64,000 bases of DNA. Source: Candidatus Dadabacteria bacterium. GTDB lineage: Bacteria > Desulfobacterota_D > UBA1144 > Nemesobacterales > Nemesobacteraceae. The notes below the pieces were generated by a model, which made no database searches, was not told the origin of the DNA, and saw only the letters and a program-made list of their open reading frames with translations. The stretch covers positions 124,001 through 188,000 of the forward strand of contig CATOTB010000001.1 in NCBI GenBank assembly GCA_951812945.1, given 5' to 3'. This document shows, one piece after another, positions 9,144 through 20,566 of the stretch (positions within the stretch are counted from its first letter, which is position 1; each line of letters begins with the position of its first letter). A program made the position numbers and the translations under genes.

Positions 9144-9707
9144 ATGAAAAGCTTGGAGCAAAAACTCAATAACTACTATCGAAGCAAGCGCCTTGCTTCG
9201 CACAGGATTACGGCAATACAAACCTCCGTTCAAGAGATGGGCGGAACCCGTCGCCGTATTTCTTATCTTGTCCCGCTGGCTGCAGTCATACTGCTGACAA
9301 TTGGAATTGGGTTATGGTCACACATGAGTACGGACAGCATTACCCATCAGGTCGTCGCTGAAATCGGACAAAATCACCGGCAACACGGAGCACTGGTGGT
9401 GGAATCAGACCAGTACGGCGTTGTACAGGCTGCACTCAGCGAGTTGGACTTCCCCATCCGACCCCGTCGCGGTAAATTGGTTCAGGATTTCGTCCTCGTA
9501 GGCGGCAAGTACTGCACCATTCAAGGTTTTAAGGCAGCTCAATTGAAGTTGAGCCCCCGCAAAAACGGGACCATTCACACATTGTATGTACTTCCAATGT
9601 CGGATGACATAAAAAGCGTCAAGCCGGGTGTGTATGAAACAAACGGCATACGGGTAGAACTGTGGACTGACCAGACCCTACTCTACGGCCTTGCCCACGG
9701 ACAATAA
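9144..9707 (+). CDS. Single-pass membrane protein, candidate anti-sigma factor
   Basis: The 187-residue protein has a basic cytoplasmic N-terminal part of about 38 residues, one membrane helix (about 40-58) and a roughly 125-residue extracytoplasmic domain. This topology and its place 5 bp after an ECF sigma gene suggest an anti-sigma factor. It lacks the zinc-binding HxxxCxxC motif of ZAS-type anti-sigmas, and the N-terminal part is short for a full sigma-binding domain. The outer domain may sense the signal. I recognise no named family, so the role rests on context. It ends convergent with the thioredoxin-domain gene about 95 bp on. Confidence 0.65.
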   Translation: MKSLEQKLNNYYRSKRLASHRITAIQTSVQEMGGTRRRISYLVPLAAVILLTIGIGLWSHMSTDSITHQVVAEIGQNHRQHGALVVESDQYGVVQAALSELDFPIRPRRGKLVQDFVLVGGKYCTIQGFKAAQLKLSPRKNGTIHTLYVLPMSDDIKSVKPGVYETNGIRVELWTDQTLLYGLAHGQ

Positions 9708-9803
9708 TCAAAACTTGGAATTGCGGAAAAACATCTCGTCCTAATCCACATCAGATTTTCTGGTTGAAATACAATGCCGGGGGAATTACACGTGCAAACA
9801 CCA

Positions 9804-11915
9804 CTACTCAGGAACTTTATTGAAACTTTTCCCTTCTCGTATAAGCTCAAGCATCCGCACCGGATTATCCGTCGGAAGACGGCACTGGTAATTTGAGCAC
9901 ACATAAGCCGCAGTTTTCCCGTTAAGGGGGGTGTGGTCTTGTGTGTAGGGGGCGATTTTGGAAATCTCCTCTTCATTTGCCGCGTCTTTCAATATCACCA
10001 CCTTGTTCGGCAAATACTCGCTTGAGAGAGCATCGAGAAACTGTCGGGTCCCGGGGAAATTTTTGTCCCCGGCTATGACTATCTCGAAAGAAGGGCCCAG
10101 CACGAAATCAAGAGAGTTCATGTGCATTGAAAAAGAAGCCGGGTGTTTCGAGGTCTGAGGAGAAAAAGCCGCGGTCATCCGGGCTGCCTTGTCTTCAAGC
10201 TCGGGGTCGGCGGTCAGCCTCGCAATTTTCAGGATGTTAAGTATCGAAAGCGAGTTTCCGGACGGAAGCGCTCCGTCATAAATTTCCTTCTGTCTGGTGA
10301 TCAGAGCTTCGCCGTCATCGGCCGTGAAGAAGAAACCCCCGAACTCCTCGTCCCAGAAATGCTCAAACTGGTCGCGGCAAAGAGAAATCGCCAAAACGAG
10401 ATACTTTTCGTCGAAAACGCTTTCGTAATACTCAAGAAGCCCCCATATGAAAAAGGCGTAATCATCGACGCTTGCCATTATGCCCGCTTCCCCTTCGCGG
10501 TAGCGGTGAAGGAGCCTCCCGCCGCGAACAAGGTTTTGCCTTATAAATTCTATCGAGCCCCGCGCGGCATCAGAATATCTTTTCTCTCCAAAAGCCGCCG
10601 CCGCTTTTGAAAACGCCGCTATTGCTATTCCGTTCCAGTCAGTGAGCACCTTGTCGTCCTTGTATGGATGAACTCTTTTTTCCCTGCTAGCGAAAAGCTT
10701 CTCTCTTAAGCCCTCAAGTCTTTGCTCAAGCTCTTCGGTGCTGACCCCGAGGCGGGCAGCCGTGTCATCTAGAGGTTCTTTCAGGTGAAATATGTTCCCC
10801 TCGCCCTGTTCCCCTGTCGCCTCGTCCCTGAAATTTCCGTCGCGAGAGAGATTGTAGACATCCGAGAGAAGTTCCGTGTCCTCCGCTCCCACAAGTTCTT
10901 CTATCTCCTCCACTGTCCAAATATAGAACTTGCCCTCTTCTCCTTCACTGTCGGCATCTTCAGCCGAGTAGATGCCTCCTTCGGGGGAGGTCATGTCCCG
11001 AATCAAATATTCAAGTATTTCTCTCGCCTTTCTTTCGTAAAACGGGTTTTTCGTGATCTGCCAAGCTTCTGTGTAAGTGATTGCCAAAAGCGCCTGGTCG
11101 TAAAGCATTTTCTCGAAATGGGGGACAAGCCACCGTGAGTCAGTTGAGTACCTGTGAAACCCGAAGCCCACATGGTCGTATATACCTCCCCTTCCCATGG
11201 CGAGAAGAGTTCTCTCAACCATCCTCAAAGAAGTCTCCTTCCCGCTGCGCCCGTAATATCTCATCAAAAACATCAGATTGTGCGGGGTCGGGAATTTTGG
11301 GGCCCTCCCGAAGCCGCCCTCATCTGGGTCGAAAGTTGAAAGGAAATAACCGTAGGCCTGATCGAGGGTTTTTTCGTTAAGCGGAGAAGTTTCGGCGTTT
11401 CGCAGAGAATCCCCCAAACTGCAGACGGCGTCGGTTATCTGCCGGGCCGATTCCAGCACCTCTTCCCTTTTGTTCTCCCAGAGTTCTTTTATCGCCGGCA
11501 CAAGCTCCTTCATTCCGACTCTCCCGTAACGGTTCTCTTTCGGTATGTAGGTTCCGGCGAAAAAGGGTTTCCCCTCGGGCGTCATGACTATGTTAAGAGG
11601 CCAGCCGCAGCTTTTCCTTGAAATCACATGACAGACGGTCATGTATATATTGTCGATATCAGGGCGCTCCTCCCTGTCGACTTTGATCGAGACGAAGTTC
11701 TCGTTCATGAGCCCCGCCACCTCGGCGTCTTCAAAGGATTCGCGCTCCATAACGTGGCACCAATGACAGGTCGAGTAACCTATGGAAAGAAATACCGGTC
11801 TTCCCAGTTCGCGCGCTTTTTCGAACGCCTCCTCTCCCCACGGATACCAGTCGACCGGATTCTCCGCATGCTGCAGAAGATAGGGACTTTTTTCGCCTTT
11901 AAGTCTGTTTGACAC
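9804..11915 (-). CDS. Thioredoxin-domain protein of the YyaL/DUF255 (spermatogenesis-associated 20) family
   Basis: The 703-residue protein starts with the family's diagnostic block ([21 protein letters not shown]) and a thioredoxin-like domain with a CHWC active-site pair at about C50 and C53. The rest is an alpha/alpha-barrel region like those of glycoside-processing or epimerase folds. Proteins of this family are widespread, but their reaction is not established; a redox-linked sugar or nucleoside-sugar role has been suggested from structure. The length agrees with the family. The gene stands alone between a convergent candidate anti-sigma gene and a divergent Nudix gene. Confidence 0.92.
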   Translation of the reverse strand: MSNRLKGEKSPYLLQHAENPVDWYPWGEEAFEKARELGRPVFLSIGYSTCHWCHVMERESFEDAEVAGLMNENFVSIKVDREERPDIDNIYMTVCHVISRKSCGWPLNIVMTPEGKPFFAGTYIPKENRYGRVGMKELVPAIKELWENKREEVLESARQITDAVCSLGDSLRNAETSPLNEKTLDQAYGYFLSTFDPDEGGFGRAPKFPTPHNLMFLMRYYGRSGKETSLRMVERTLLAMGRGGIYDHVGFGFHRYSTDSRWLVPHFEKMLYDQALLAITYTEAWQITKNPFYERKAREILEYLIRDMTSPEGGIYSAEDADSEGEEGKFYIWTVEEIEELVGAEDTELLSDVYNLSRDGNFRDEATGEQGEGNIFHLKEPLDDTAARLGVSTEELEQRLEGLREKLFASREKRVHPYKDDKVLTDWNGIAIAAFSKAAAAFGEKRYSDAARGSIEFIRQNLVRGGRLLHRYREGEAGIMASVDDYAFFIWGLLEYYESVFDEKYLVLAISLCRDQFEHFWDEEFGGFFFTADDGEALITRQKEIYDGALPSGNSLSILNILKIARLTADPELEDKAARMTAAFSPQTSKHPASFSMHMNSLDFVLGPSFEIVIAGDKNFPGTRQFLDALSSEYLPNKVVILKDAANEEEISKIAPYTQDHTPLNGKTAAYVCSNYQCRLPTDNPVRMLELIREGKSFNKVPE

Positions 11916-12089
11916 TTAAACCTCCGTCACTTGGAAATAGAGAATTATACAGTCTGATTAAAAACAAGCTCCATGCAACGCAAAGAGCAACCTGATTTTA
12001 GAAACGCATCCGGGAAAATTTCCCTGATCGAGAAAAATGGTGGTTTCTTTCTGTTCATATTTAATTTTTAGGCTAACATTCTCACCTAA

Positions 12090-12506
12090 ATGCGTAAACC
12101 CGTACAAAAAGCCGGAGTCGTCGCTTACAGGGAAAACAGCCTCGGGGAAATCGAAGTTATTCTGGTGAGTTCAAGAAAACTCCAAAATTCCTGGGTCTTT
12201 CCAGCAGGAGGAGTCGATTACGGTGAGACCCCAGCCGAGGCGGCGGAGAGAGAATGTCTTGAGGAAAGCGGATACAGGGTGGAAATAGAGCATCCTCTTG
12301 ACATAATGGTCATTGAAGGGGGGAAAAAACGTGTTCTCTACACTTTTTTCCGCGCCAAGGCCATTGAGGATACGGGAGATTACGAAAGGGACAGAAAAAG
12401 AAAGTGGTGCGGGGTTGACGACCTTCCCGATACGGTCGCTTACATGTTTCGGGAAGTCGCGGAAAGCTTCCAGAAAAATATCCTGAGCCCACAGTCCCGC
12501 GGTTGA
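12090..12506 (+). CDS. Nudix hydrolase
   Basis: The 138-residue protein carries the full Nudix box: G40, E46 and REC-L-EESG at residues 54-61, fitting the pattern G-x5-E-x7-RE-U-x-EE-x-G-U. Nudix enzymes cleave nucleoside diphosphates linked to other groups. The compact shape and the N-terminal AGVVAYR start resemble the diadenosine or diphosphoinositol polyphosphate hydrolase branch, but the substrate cannot be decided from sequence. The ATG has no convincing ribosome-binding site, so it may be leaderless. A methyltransferase gene follows 56 bp later on the same strand. Confidence 0.9.
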   Translation: MRKPVQKAGVVAYRENSLGEIEVILVSSRKLQNSWVFPAGGVDYGETPAEAAERECLEESGYRVEIEHPLDIMVIEGGKKRVLYTFFRAKAIEDTGDYERDRKRKWCGVDDLPDTVAYMFREVAESFQKNILSPQSRG

Positions 12507-12562
12507 ACTTTTAATCGATCGAGTTACAATCGGGATTTCATACTCATACCGGAGAGGAACAA

Positions 12563-13357
12563 ATGAAAAGCCAGAACTTCATAAAGAAAACGCAGGGTCA
12601 CTACGCGCAGATAGCGGATATCTACAGATCTTTGAGGGTTACCGACTCTGAACCCGTACTCTACATAAAGGGAATAATAGGGAACAAGGGGGAAATAAAG
12701 GCCGCCGACGTGGGGGCCGGAGCCGGGCGGTACGCAAGACTCTTCTTCGAGCATCTGGGCAAGGAATCCCTGTTTCTTTACTGCTACGACACAAACGAGT
12801 TCATGCTTGAGAGTCTCGAGCAGTACCTTGACGATAACGATATCCGGAACTACGCGACTAAAATCGCCATGGCCCAGGAGCTTCCCATAGCGGACAATTC
12901 TCTTGACGCAATATTCTGCTTCAACGCCATACATTTTTTCAACACCCCGAAATTCTTCAGGGAAAGCGTGAGGGTGCTGCGTGAGGGATCTTTTCTTTTC
13001 ATCTACACTAGAACCAAGACCCAGAGCATAAAAAGCATATGGGGAAAGCATTTTCCGTCTTTTAACCAGAAGGAATCTGACCTTTACAAAACCGAGAGGC
13101 TGGATTCCGAGATTGAAGCAACCCAAGGACTCGAGATCATGGAAAAGAAGACTTTTACCCTAGCGCGTGAGAACTCCCTTGAAGAACTGACCGAGAGGGC
13201 GCAGAGCAAGCATTACTCGACTTTTTATCTCTACGAGAGCCAGGAGTTTGAGAGATCCCTTGCGAAATTCAGGAAAAACATCAAGGAATCTTACGAAGAC
13301 CCCGGCAAAATCAAATGGTCCGATGAAAAGACCATGTACACGGTGCTTAAAAAATGA
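12563..13357 (+). CDS. Class I SAM-dependent methyltransferase
   Basis: The 264-residue protein has the Rossmann methyltransferase layout: a glycine-rich SAM-binding motif DVGAGAGRYARLF at about residues 51-63, an acidic residue ending strand 2, and a later motif LDAIFCFNAIHFFNTPKFF typical of type-11 methyltransferases acting on small molecules or lipids. The substrate is unknown. A GGAGAGG ribosome-binding site sits about 6 nt before the ATG. The C-terminal third is Lys- and Glu-rich. It probably forms an operon with the Nudix gene upstream. Confidence 0.85.
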   Translation: MKSQNFIKKTQGHYAQIADIYRSLRVTDSEPVLYIKGIIGNKGEIKAADVGAGAGRYARLFFEHLGKESLFLYCYDTNEFMLESLEQYLDDNDIRNYATKIAMAQELPIADNSLDAIFCFNAIHFFNTPKFFRESVRVLREGSFLFIYTRTKTQSIKSIWGKHFPSFNQKESDLYKTERLDSEIEATQGLEIMEKKTFTLARENSLEELTERAQSKHYSTFYLYESQEFERSLAKFRKNIKESYEDPGKIKWSDEKTMYTVLKK

Positions 13358-13462
13358 CGAGGGAGTCTCGTCGGTTGCGGTTGGGTTAACGCCAGGATAC
13401 TTCCGAACTACTATAAGATTGACTTTATACTAGTCGAGGGGGTCTTGCTGGACAGGCTGTCA

Positions 13463-13539
13463 TGGCGGGCGATGGGGGATTCGAACCCCCGACCCCAGGC
13501 TCCGGAGGCCTGTGCTCTAATCCACTGAGCTAATCACCC
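13463..13539 (-). tRNA. tRNA-Arg (anticodon CCG)
   Basis: The minus strand folds into a complete cloverleaf. The acceptor arms GGGTGAT and ATCGCCC pair with one G-U, the D arm is GCTC/GAGC, the anticodon stem CAGGC/GCCTG closes the loop CTCCGGA (anticodon CCG, reading CGG), and the T arm is GGGGG/CCCCC around TTCGAAT. The CCA end is encoded. The first seven bases overlap the end of the uracil-DNA glycosylase gene on the same strand: its TGA stop lies inside the acceptor stem. The tRNA is therefore probably released from a longer transcript by RNase P. Confidence 0.96.
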
Positions 13540-14280
13540 GTTGACAGGTATTCCAAGTTCCTTCATCACAAGCTTCATATCTTCCCAGACGGGTTTTTTA
13601 AAAGACGGGTTCCGCAGAAGCGCGGCTGGGTGGTACGTAATCATAAGCTTTGAATTTCCGTACTGATGGAAAGTGCCTCTTAACTGCCCCATCTTGAAGT
13701 TTTTCAGCTTGAGCATCAATCCGGTGGCGACGCTTCCAAGGGAAACTATGATCTCGGGATTTATGCTTTCTATCTGTTTCATAAGAAACGGCTCGCAGCT
13801 TGCCACCTCGTCAGGTTCCGGATTTCTGTTTTTCGGAGGACGACATTTTACCACGTTGCATATGTATACGTCCTTTCTCTCAAGCTTCATCGCCTGGATT
13901 ATCTTCGTAAGCAGCTGCCCGGCTCTTCCGACAAAGGGCCTTCCCTGAATGTCCTCGTCTCTTCCCGGACCCTCGCCGACAAACACCAGTCTCGCCTTGG
14001 GATTGCCTTCGCCGAACACTATGCTCTTTCTCGTCTCGCAGAGACGACACCTGGTGCAGTCCCCAAGCTCCTCCCTTATCTCGGAAAGCGTCTGGATCGC
14101 CGATGAACCGTGCGAATCCCTGCGATCAGGGGAAAGGGCGGTTCCGTTTTTCTCCGTGTCCGCTATCTCAGTCCCTCCAGCTGCAAGCCCCGCCGGCAAC
14201 TCCCCTATCCCTATTTCCTTGCAGAAACGAAGATAGTTCTCAAGCGCCTGTGTCGTCTCGTAAAATTCGTTGGAACTCAT
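13534..14280 (-). CDS. Uracil-DNA glycosylase, family 4 (4Fe-4S)
   Basis: The enzyme removes uracil from DNA at the start of base excision repair. The 248-residue protein has the family-4 iron-sulfur ligands: CTRC at about 75-78 and a second pair, VVKC (about 146) and ASC (about 162). The active-site motif GEGPGRDED (about 102-110) and the C-terminal HPAALLRNPS motif are both present. The first 70 residues are a poorly conserved extension, as in many type-4/5 enzymes annotated as phage polymerase-related. The stop codon overlaps the 5' end of the tRNA-Arg gene by 6 bp. It is divergent from leuS. Confidence 0.93.
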   Translation of the reverse strand: MSSNEFYETTQALENYLRFCKEIGIGELPAGLAAGGTEIADTEKNGTALSPDRRDSHGSSAIQTLSEIREELGDCTRCRLCETRKSIVFGEGNPKARLVFVGEGPGRDEDIQGRPFVGRAGQLLTKIIQAMKLERKDVYICNVVKCRPPKNRNPEPDEVASCEPFLMKQIESINPEIIVSLGSVATGLMLKLKNFKMGQLRGTFHQYGNSKLMITYHPAALLRNPSFKKPVWEDMKLVMKELGIPVNG

Positions 14281-14362
14281 TGCTCGCCGGAAAGGAAGTT
14301 TAACACAAACGGCGTTAGGTAGCGAAAGGGTTTGAAAGCAAAGAGGCTTTTAATTAGAATAA

Positions 14363-16875
<2,513 letters not shown>

Positions 16876-16891
16876 GAAAGAGAGAAAAAAC

Positions 16892-17959
16892 GTGAAGCAA
16901 GGCTCGGGTTATTTAGGGAAAAAGGTAAAGGCAATAGAGGTCTCTCCCGGAAAGCCGATCTCGAGGCTGCTTGAGGAAATGGCGGGGACGGGATTTCAAG
17001 GCAAGAACCTGGGCAGGGTCGCGGATGTTTTCTGCAGGATGGTGGAAGCTGAGGATCTCACGATTTTCTTCGGCTACGCGGGCTCTCTTTCCACAACCGG
17101 ACAGTGGAAAATAATAAACTGGTTGATCGAAAACAGATACATTGACGTCCTGATTCCCACAGGCGCGAACATCTCCGAGGACATAGTGGAGGCGATGGGA
17201 TTTTCGTACTGGCAGGGAACCCAGAATGAAGACGACGCGAAGCTTTTTTCCGAGGGAATAAACCGCTACTACGACGTTTACGGAACCGAACCCGACTACC
17301 TTGAGATGACCGAACTTCTGTCCGAATTCATAATGACCCTTGATAAATCCCGAACCTATTCCTCAAGGGAGTTCCTCAAAAGATGCGGACAGTGGCTCGA
17401 CAAGAAAAACATAAACAGCATCGTAGCTGCCGCCGCGAGAAACGAAGTGCCGGTCTTCTGCCCCGCCATAGCTGACAGTCCTTACGGAGACGCGGCGCTA
17501 ATAGCGAAAAGCAAGGGACATCATCTCGTGATCGACGCCATACAGGACTACGTGGAGTTTATGGGGATGGGAGAGAGCGTGATTGACACGGGAGTGGTTT
17601 ACATAGGTGGGGGAGTGCCGAAAGATTTCATCCAGCTTTTTGCCGTCACGGGCGACCTTCTTTACGAAGACAGGAAGGTTCCGGGAAGAACGGCCGGCCT
17701 TAACCGCAAGGGAACAGGTGAGCAGGAAACCTACTATCCTCATAAATACGCAATCCAGATTACAACTGATTCTCCCCAGTGGGGGGGACTTTCGGGGTGC
17801 ACGTTTGAAGAGGCGATTTCCTGGGGAAAGGAAAACCCCGAAGGCAGCCTGGTTCAATGCTACTGTGACGCCACCATAGCTCTTCCAATCGTCTCCCATG
17901 CCCTTTCGGAAAAAACAGACGTAAAAAGAATAGGAACCGTTTTTAAATTCGACGATTAA
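16892..17959 (+). CDS. Deoxyhypusine synthase-like protein
   Basis: The 355-residue protein belongs to the deoxyhypusine synthase family. It has the NAD-binding and glycine-rich block YIGGGVPK (about 237-244) and the active-site lysine region EEAISWGKEN (Lys at about 313), the residue that carries the aminobutyl group in the eukaryotic enzyme. Bacteria lack eIF5A; bacterial members are proposed, and in some cases shown, to make homospermidine or related polyamines. The start is a GTG 16 bp after the leuS stop, with an AGGAAAGAG site upstream, so it should be cotranscribed with leuS. The real substrate here is unknown. Confidence 0.88.
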   Translation: MKQGSGYLGKKVKAIEVSPGKPISRLLEEMAGTGFQGKNLGRVADVFCRMVEAEDLTIFFGYAGSLSTTGQWKIINWLIENRYIDVLIPTGANISEDIVEAMGFSYWQGTQNEDDAKLFSEGINRYYDVYGTEPDYLEMTELLSEFIMTLDKSRTYSSREFLKRCGQWLDKKNINSIVAAAARNEVPVFCPAIADSPYGDAALIAKSKGHHLVIDAIQDYVEFMGMGESVIDTGVVYIGGGVPKDFIQLFAVTGDLLYEDRKVPGRTAGLNRKGTGEQETYYPHKYAIQITTDSPQWGGLSGCTFEEAISWGKENPEGSLVQCYCDATIALPIVSHALSEKTDVKRIGTVFKFDD

Positions 17960-18237
17960 ATCCGGAAACTATTCACCCTGATTGTCCGAGGACAGGGATA
18001 TTAGCGACAAATTTTTCTAGATCTCAAAATTATTCCTTTAAAAACCCCCTGTGCTTATGATAGAATCAGGAGGAGTGGTGGACACTTTAAACGGTTTGCT
18101 GGCAGTTCATGCTTGGTGAATCTGTCGTTTTTGTCTCCGATGGTTTTGAAGATTTTTGTGCAGTGCTTCGCTATGGAAAAATGAATATGGTAAAATTCTT
18201 AAACAGTTGAACACAGATTTATAAGGAGGGATGTATA
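17960..18237 (+). other. Intergenic region upstream of the porin gene
   Basis: This stretch of 278 bp lies between two genes in the same direction and holds no convincing open frame. It is more A+T-rich near the porin. An AAGGAGGGA ribosome-binding site sits about 6 nt before the porin ATG. A TAGAAT hexamer near 18060 could be a -10 element, but I see no good -35 partner. Confidence 0.4.
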
Positions 18238-19368
18238 ATGAATTACTTTATGAAAAGGATTTTAATGATTTGTCTGCTAGCATCCGGTATGTTGGCAGTG
18301 CCGCTCTCAGCATTTGCAGGCGGGGGAGAGGCCGAGGAGCCGATGGCCGAAGAAGCAATGGCCGAGGAGCCGATGGCCGAAGAAGCAATGGCCGAGGAGC
18401 CGATGGCTGAAGAAGCAATGGTTAAGGATACCGATGTTTCAATTTATGGCAGGTTCTGGCCTAGGGTTACCTATAGCGATGTTGATGGCGGGGATTCGTC
18501 AACCGACATAACCGACGCGCTTTCCCGGGTCGGGATCAAAGCCAATACTCAGATAACTGACACGCTCAGCGCGGTGTTGCACGGAGAATGGGATGTTGAT
18601 ATTGAGAAAAACGGCAATTTCGGCGACGCGCGCCAAGCTTACGTGGGTTTACGGAGCGAGGACTTGGGTATGGTAGCTATCGGTAAGCAATGGGATCCCT
18701 ACTTTAACACCGTTGCTGAAGTAACCGACATTTTCTATCATCGCGCAAGCCCCTTCGGATATGACAATCAGGGTCCTTTCCGAAGCAGCAATCTGGTAAC
18801 CTACGCAAACGGTTTTGGGGGGTTAAACCTAAACGCGGGTATGCAGGTAGACGGCACGTCGGGAAGCAATGACGGGGGCACTCATTCTGACAATGTTGAC
18901 GCGGCTTCAGTCGGCGTGAGTCTCAGCTCCGGTCCGGTTTATATCGGCGTATCCTACTTGCGGCAGAATCAAGACGATAGGGTGTTAGACGACGGCACTC
19001 AGGAGAATCGTGAGAGGAATTTCTTCGGTGTAGGCAGCAGCCTGAAGGTAAATGACGATATCTACCTGGCGGTTACCTACCAGTACATAGTGGACAATTA
19101 CGATGACGGCAGTGACCTCAACCCCTATACTCTTGACGTAGCCTCTTCCTTCTCTTTTGGCAGCGGGGTTACGGCGCTTGCGGGGTTTTTCATGTCTGAT
19201 CCAGATGACGGAAACGAAAAAATAGGTGGGAACCTTACCTTGATTAAAGAAGTGCATCCTGCCTTGGACGTCTTTGCCGAATGGGTGTTGACTGACGAGG
19301 ATCAGGGCAATAACACAAATACATTTAGCCTCGGTTTCCGCTATGACTTTGACGTAGCAATCTTCTAG
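18238..19368 (+). CDS. Outer-membrane porin with an acidic repeat after the signal peptide
   Basis: The 376-residue precursor has a signal peptide (residues 1-27, ending SAFA/GG), then a low-complexity acidic segment made of three copies of a ten-residue unit AEEPMAEEAM (about 32-61), then a 16-strand-like beta-barrel with alternating polar and hydrophobic residues. Features such as QAYVGLRSEDLGMVAIGKQWDP and a C-terminal aromatic residue (DVAIF) are typical of Gram-negative general porins. It sits alone, with a strong ribosome-binding site and a strong terminator downstream, so it is probably highly expressed. The repeat could form a flexible periplasmic or surface linker. Confidence 0.85.
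   Translation: MNYFMKRILMICLLASGMLAVPLSAFAGGGEAEEPMAEEAMAEEPMAEEAMAEEPMAEEAMVKDTDVSIYGRFWPRVTYSDVDGGDSSTDITDALSRVGIKANTQITDTLSAVLHGEWDVDIEKNGNFGDARQAYVGLRSEDLGMVAIGKQWDPYFNTVAEVTDIFYHRASPFGYDNQGPFRSSNLVTYANGFGGLNLNAGMQVDGTSGSNDGGTHSDNVDAASVGVSLSSGPVYIGVSYLRQNQDDRVLDDGTQENRERNFFGVGSSLKVNDDIYLAVTYQYIVDNYDDGSDLNPYTLDVASSFSFGSGVTALAGFFMSDPDDGNEKIGGNLTLIKEVHPALDVFAEWVLTDEDQGNNTNTFSLGFRYDFDVAIF
18331..18420 (+). repeat. Three tandem 30-bp in-frame repeats in the porin gene
   Basis: A 30-bp unit (GCCGAGGAGCCGATGGCCGA plus 10 further bases) occurs three times without gaps. Copies one and two are identical, and copy three has one C-to-T change. The length is a multiple of three, so copy-number changes would alter only the linker length and not the barrel. 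Confidence 0.95.
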
Positions 19369-19434
19369 TCAGCAATAGACTTTAAGATCTAAAGGTCAGA
19401 ATCATGACGGCGACTTTGTCGTGATTAATATTCT

Positions 19435-19478
19435 CGGGGACATGTTTGGAGTTTTCTTCAAATATGTCCCCGTTTTTT
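19435..19478 (+). terminator. Rho-independent terminator after the porin gene
   Basis: A 16-bp stem with two G-U pairs starts CGGGGACAT and ends ATGTCCCCG. It has a short T-rich loop and is followed at once by six T (19473-19478). It lies 67 bp after the porin stop and should end that transcript cleanly. Confidence 0.92.
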
Positions 19479-19605
19479 ATCCCCTAACCGACTAACTTTT
19501 AAATTTCCTTTCCGCAACTGCCTAGGGCGTTGTGTTTAGGCAATTAAAGTGTAGATTCAATTACGGAAGTTCCTTAAAAATCCAAGCGGAGGAAGCACAC
19601 GGCAG

Positions 19606-20421
19606 ATGAGCGAAAAACGTATAGGGGTAGATTATTCTGAGCTTCACCAGCTCGACAGTCCCGCAAACAGGCTTATAAGAGAATCCATATGGGGAAAAGA
19701 AGACGACATAGGACAGCAGTCGTTCACCACTCCCCGCTATCTTGATCAGCTGATCCCCAGACTGGGCATAGAGAAAACGACCCATGTGCTTGACGTGGGA
19801 AGCGGAGCGGGCGGTCCGGCGATATACATAGCCGACAGGACCGGATGCAGGGTATCCGGAATAGAGATTAACGAGGTGGGAGTCGACGTATCGAGAAAAC
19901 TTGCGAAAAACTCCGGGCTTGAGGAAAAAACGGAATTTCATCTGGGTGACGCAATGAAAATGCCGTTTACCGAAAACACGTTTGACCTCGCCATAAGCCT
20001 TAACGTGATGAACGTGTTTGAGGATAAAACAGGACTTTTCAAAGAGGTTCTCAGAGTTCTTAAGCCTTCAGGGACGTGGGCATTTCTAAGCGGCACCTTC
20101 GAGATGTCGGGGGACAGGGAAACAAAACAGAGGATGGCAAGGGGCTACCTTATCCCCCAATATTACGATTCGCTTGAAAGCTACAGAGAAATGTTACAAT
20201 CAGCCGGGTTCCGTATCGAGGAAATAACGGAATACGTGGCCGACTTCCGGGTTCAGGTTAAAAAATGGGGAGACGCCTATAAAAAACACTCGGCCGTGAT
20301 AGCAGAAGAACAGGGAGAGGAGAACACCCGGTATCACGTTGAGTATTTCGATACGTATCTGAGACTTGTTGACGAGGGAAGAGCGTCAAATCATCTCGTC
20401 ATATGCTCAAAATCTGAATAG
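19606..20421 (+). CDS. Class I SAM-dependent methyltransferase (small-molecule type)
   Basis: The 271-residue protein has a SAM-binding motif THVLDVGSGAGGPAIYIA at about residues 59-76, an acidic EINEVGV stretch after it and the motif FDLAISLNVMNVFEDK. The pattern resembles the phosphoethanolamine, sarcosine and dimethylglycine N-methyltransferase branch, but the substrate is not determined. A GCGGAGGAAG stretch lies upstream of the ATG but at longer than usual spacing. It stands alone between the porin terminator and the Cache-like protein gene. Confidence 0.85.
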   Translation: MSEKRIGVDYSELHQLDSPANRLIRESIWGKEDDIGQQSFTTPRYLDQLIPRLGIEKTTHVLDVGSGAGGPAIYIADRTGCRVSGIEINEVGVDVSRKLAKNSGLEEKTEFHLGDAMKMPFTENTFDLAISLNVMNVFEDKTGLFKEVLRVLKPSGTWAFLSGTFEMSGDRETKQRMARGYLIPQYYDSLESYREMLQSAGFRIEEITEYVADFRVQVKKWGDAYKKHSAVIAEEQGEENTRYHVEYFDTYLRLVDEGRASNHLVICSKSE

Positions 20422-20566
20422 GCATTACCAACCTTGGAACGACGTTGTTCGTGTAGTCCACATCGGGGAAACGGTTAGTAACAACCTCTGATGTTTCGCT
20501 TGACAGGACTCAAAGAAAAAGTAGAGATTAAGTATAAATTTAGAATTTTTTCAGGAGATATATACA

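Noticed and set aside
17960..18180. Insertion-sequence remnant upstream of the porin (TGGACACTTTAAACG stretch)
   Set aside because: No matching inverted repeat, target duplication or transposase fragment could be found.
18331..18420. Repeat array considered as CRISPR
   Set aside because: The copies are contiguous, lack spacers and are in frame within a porin gene.
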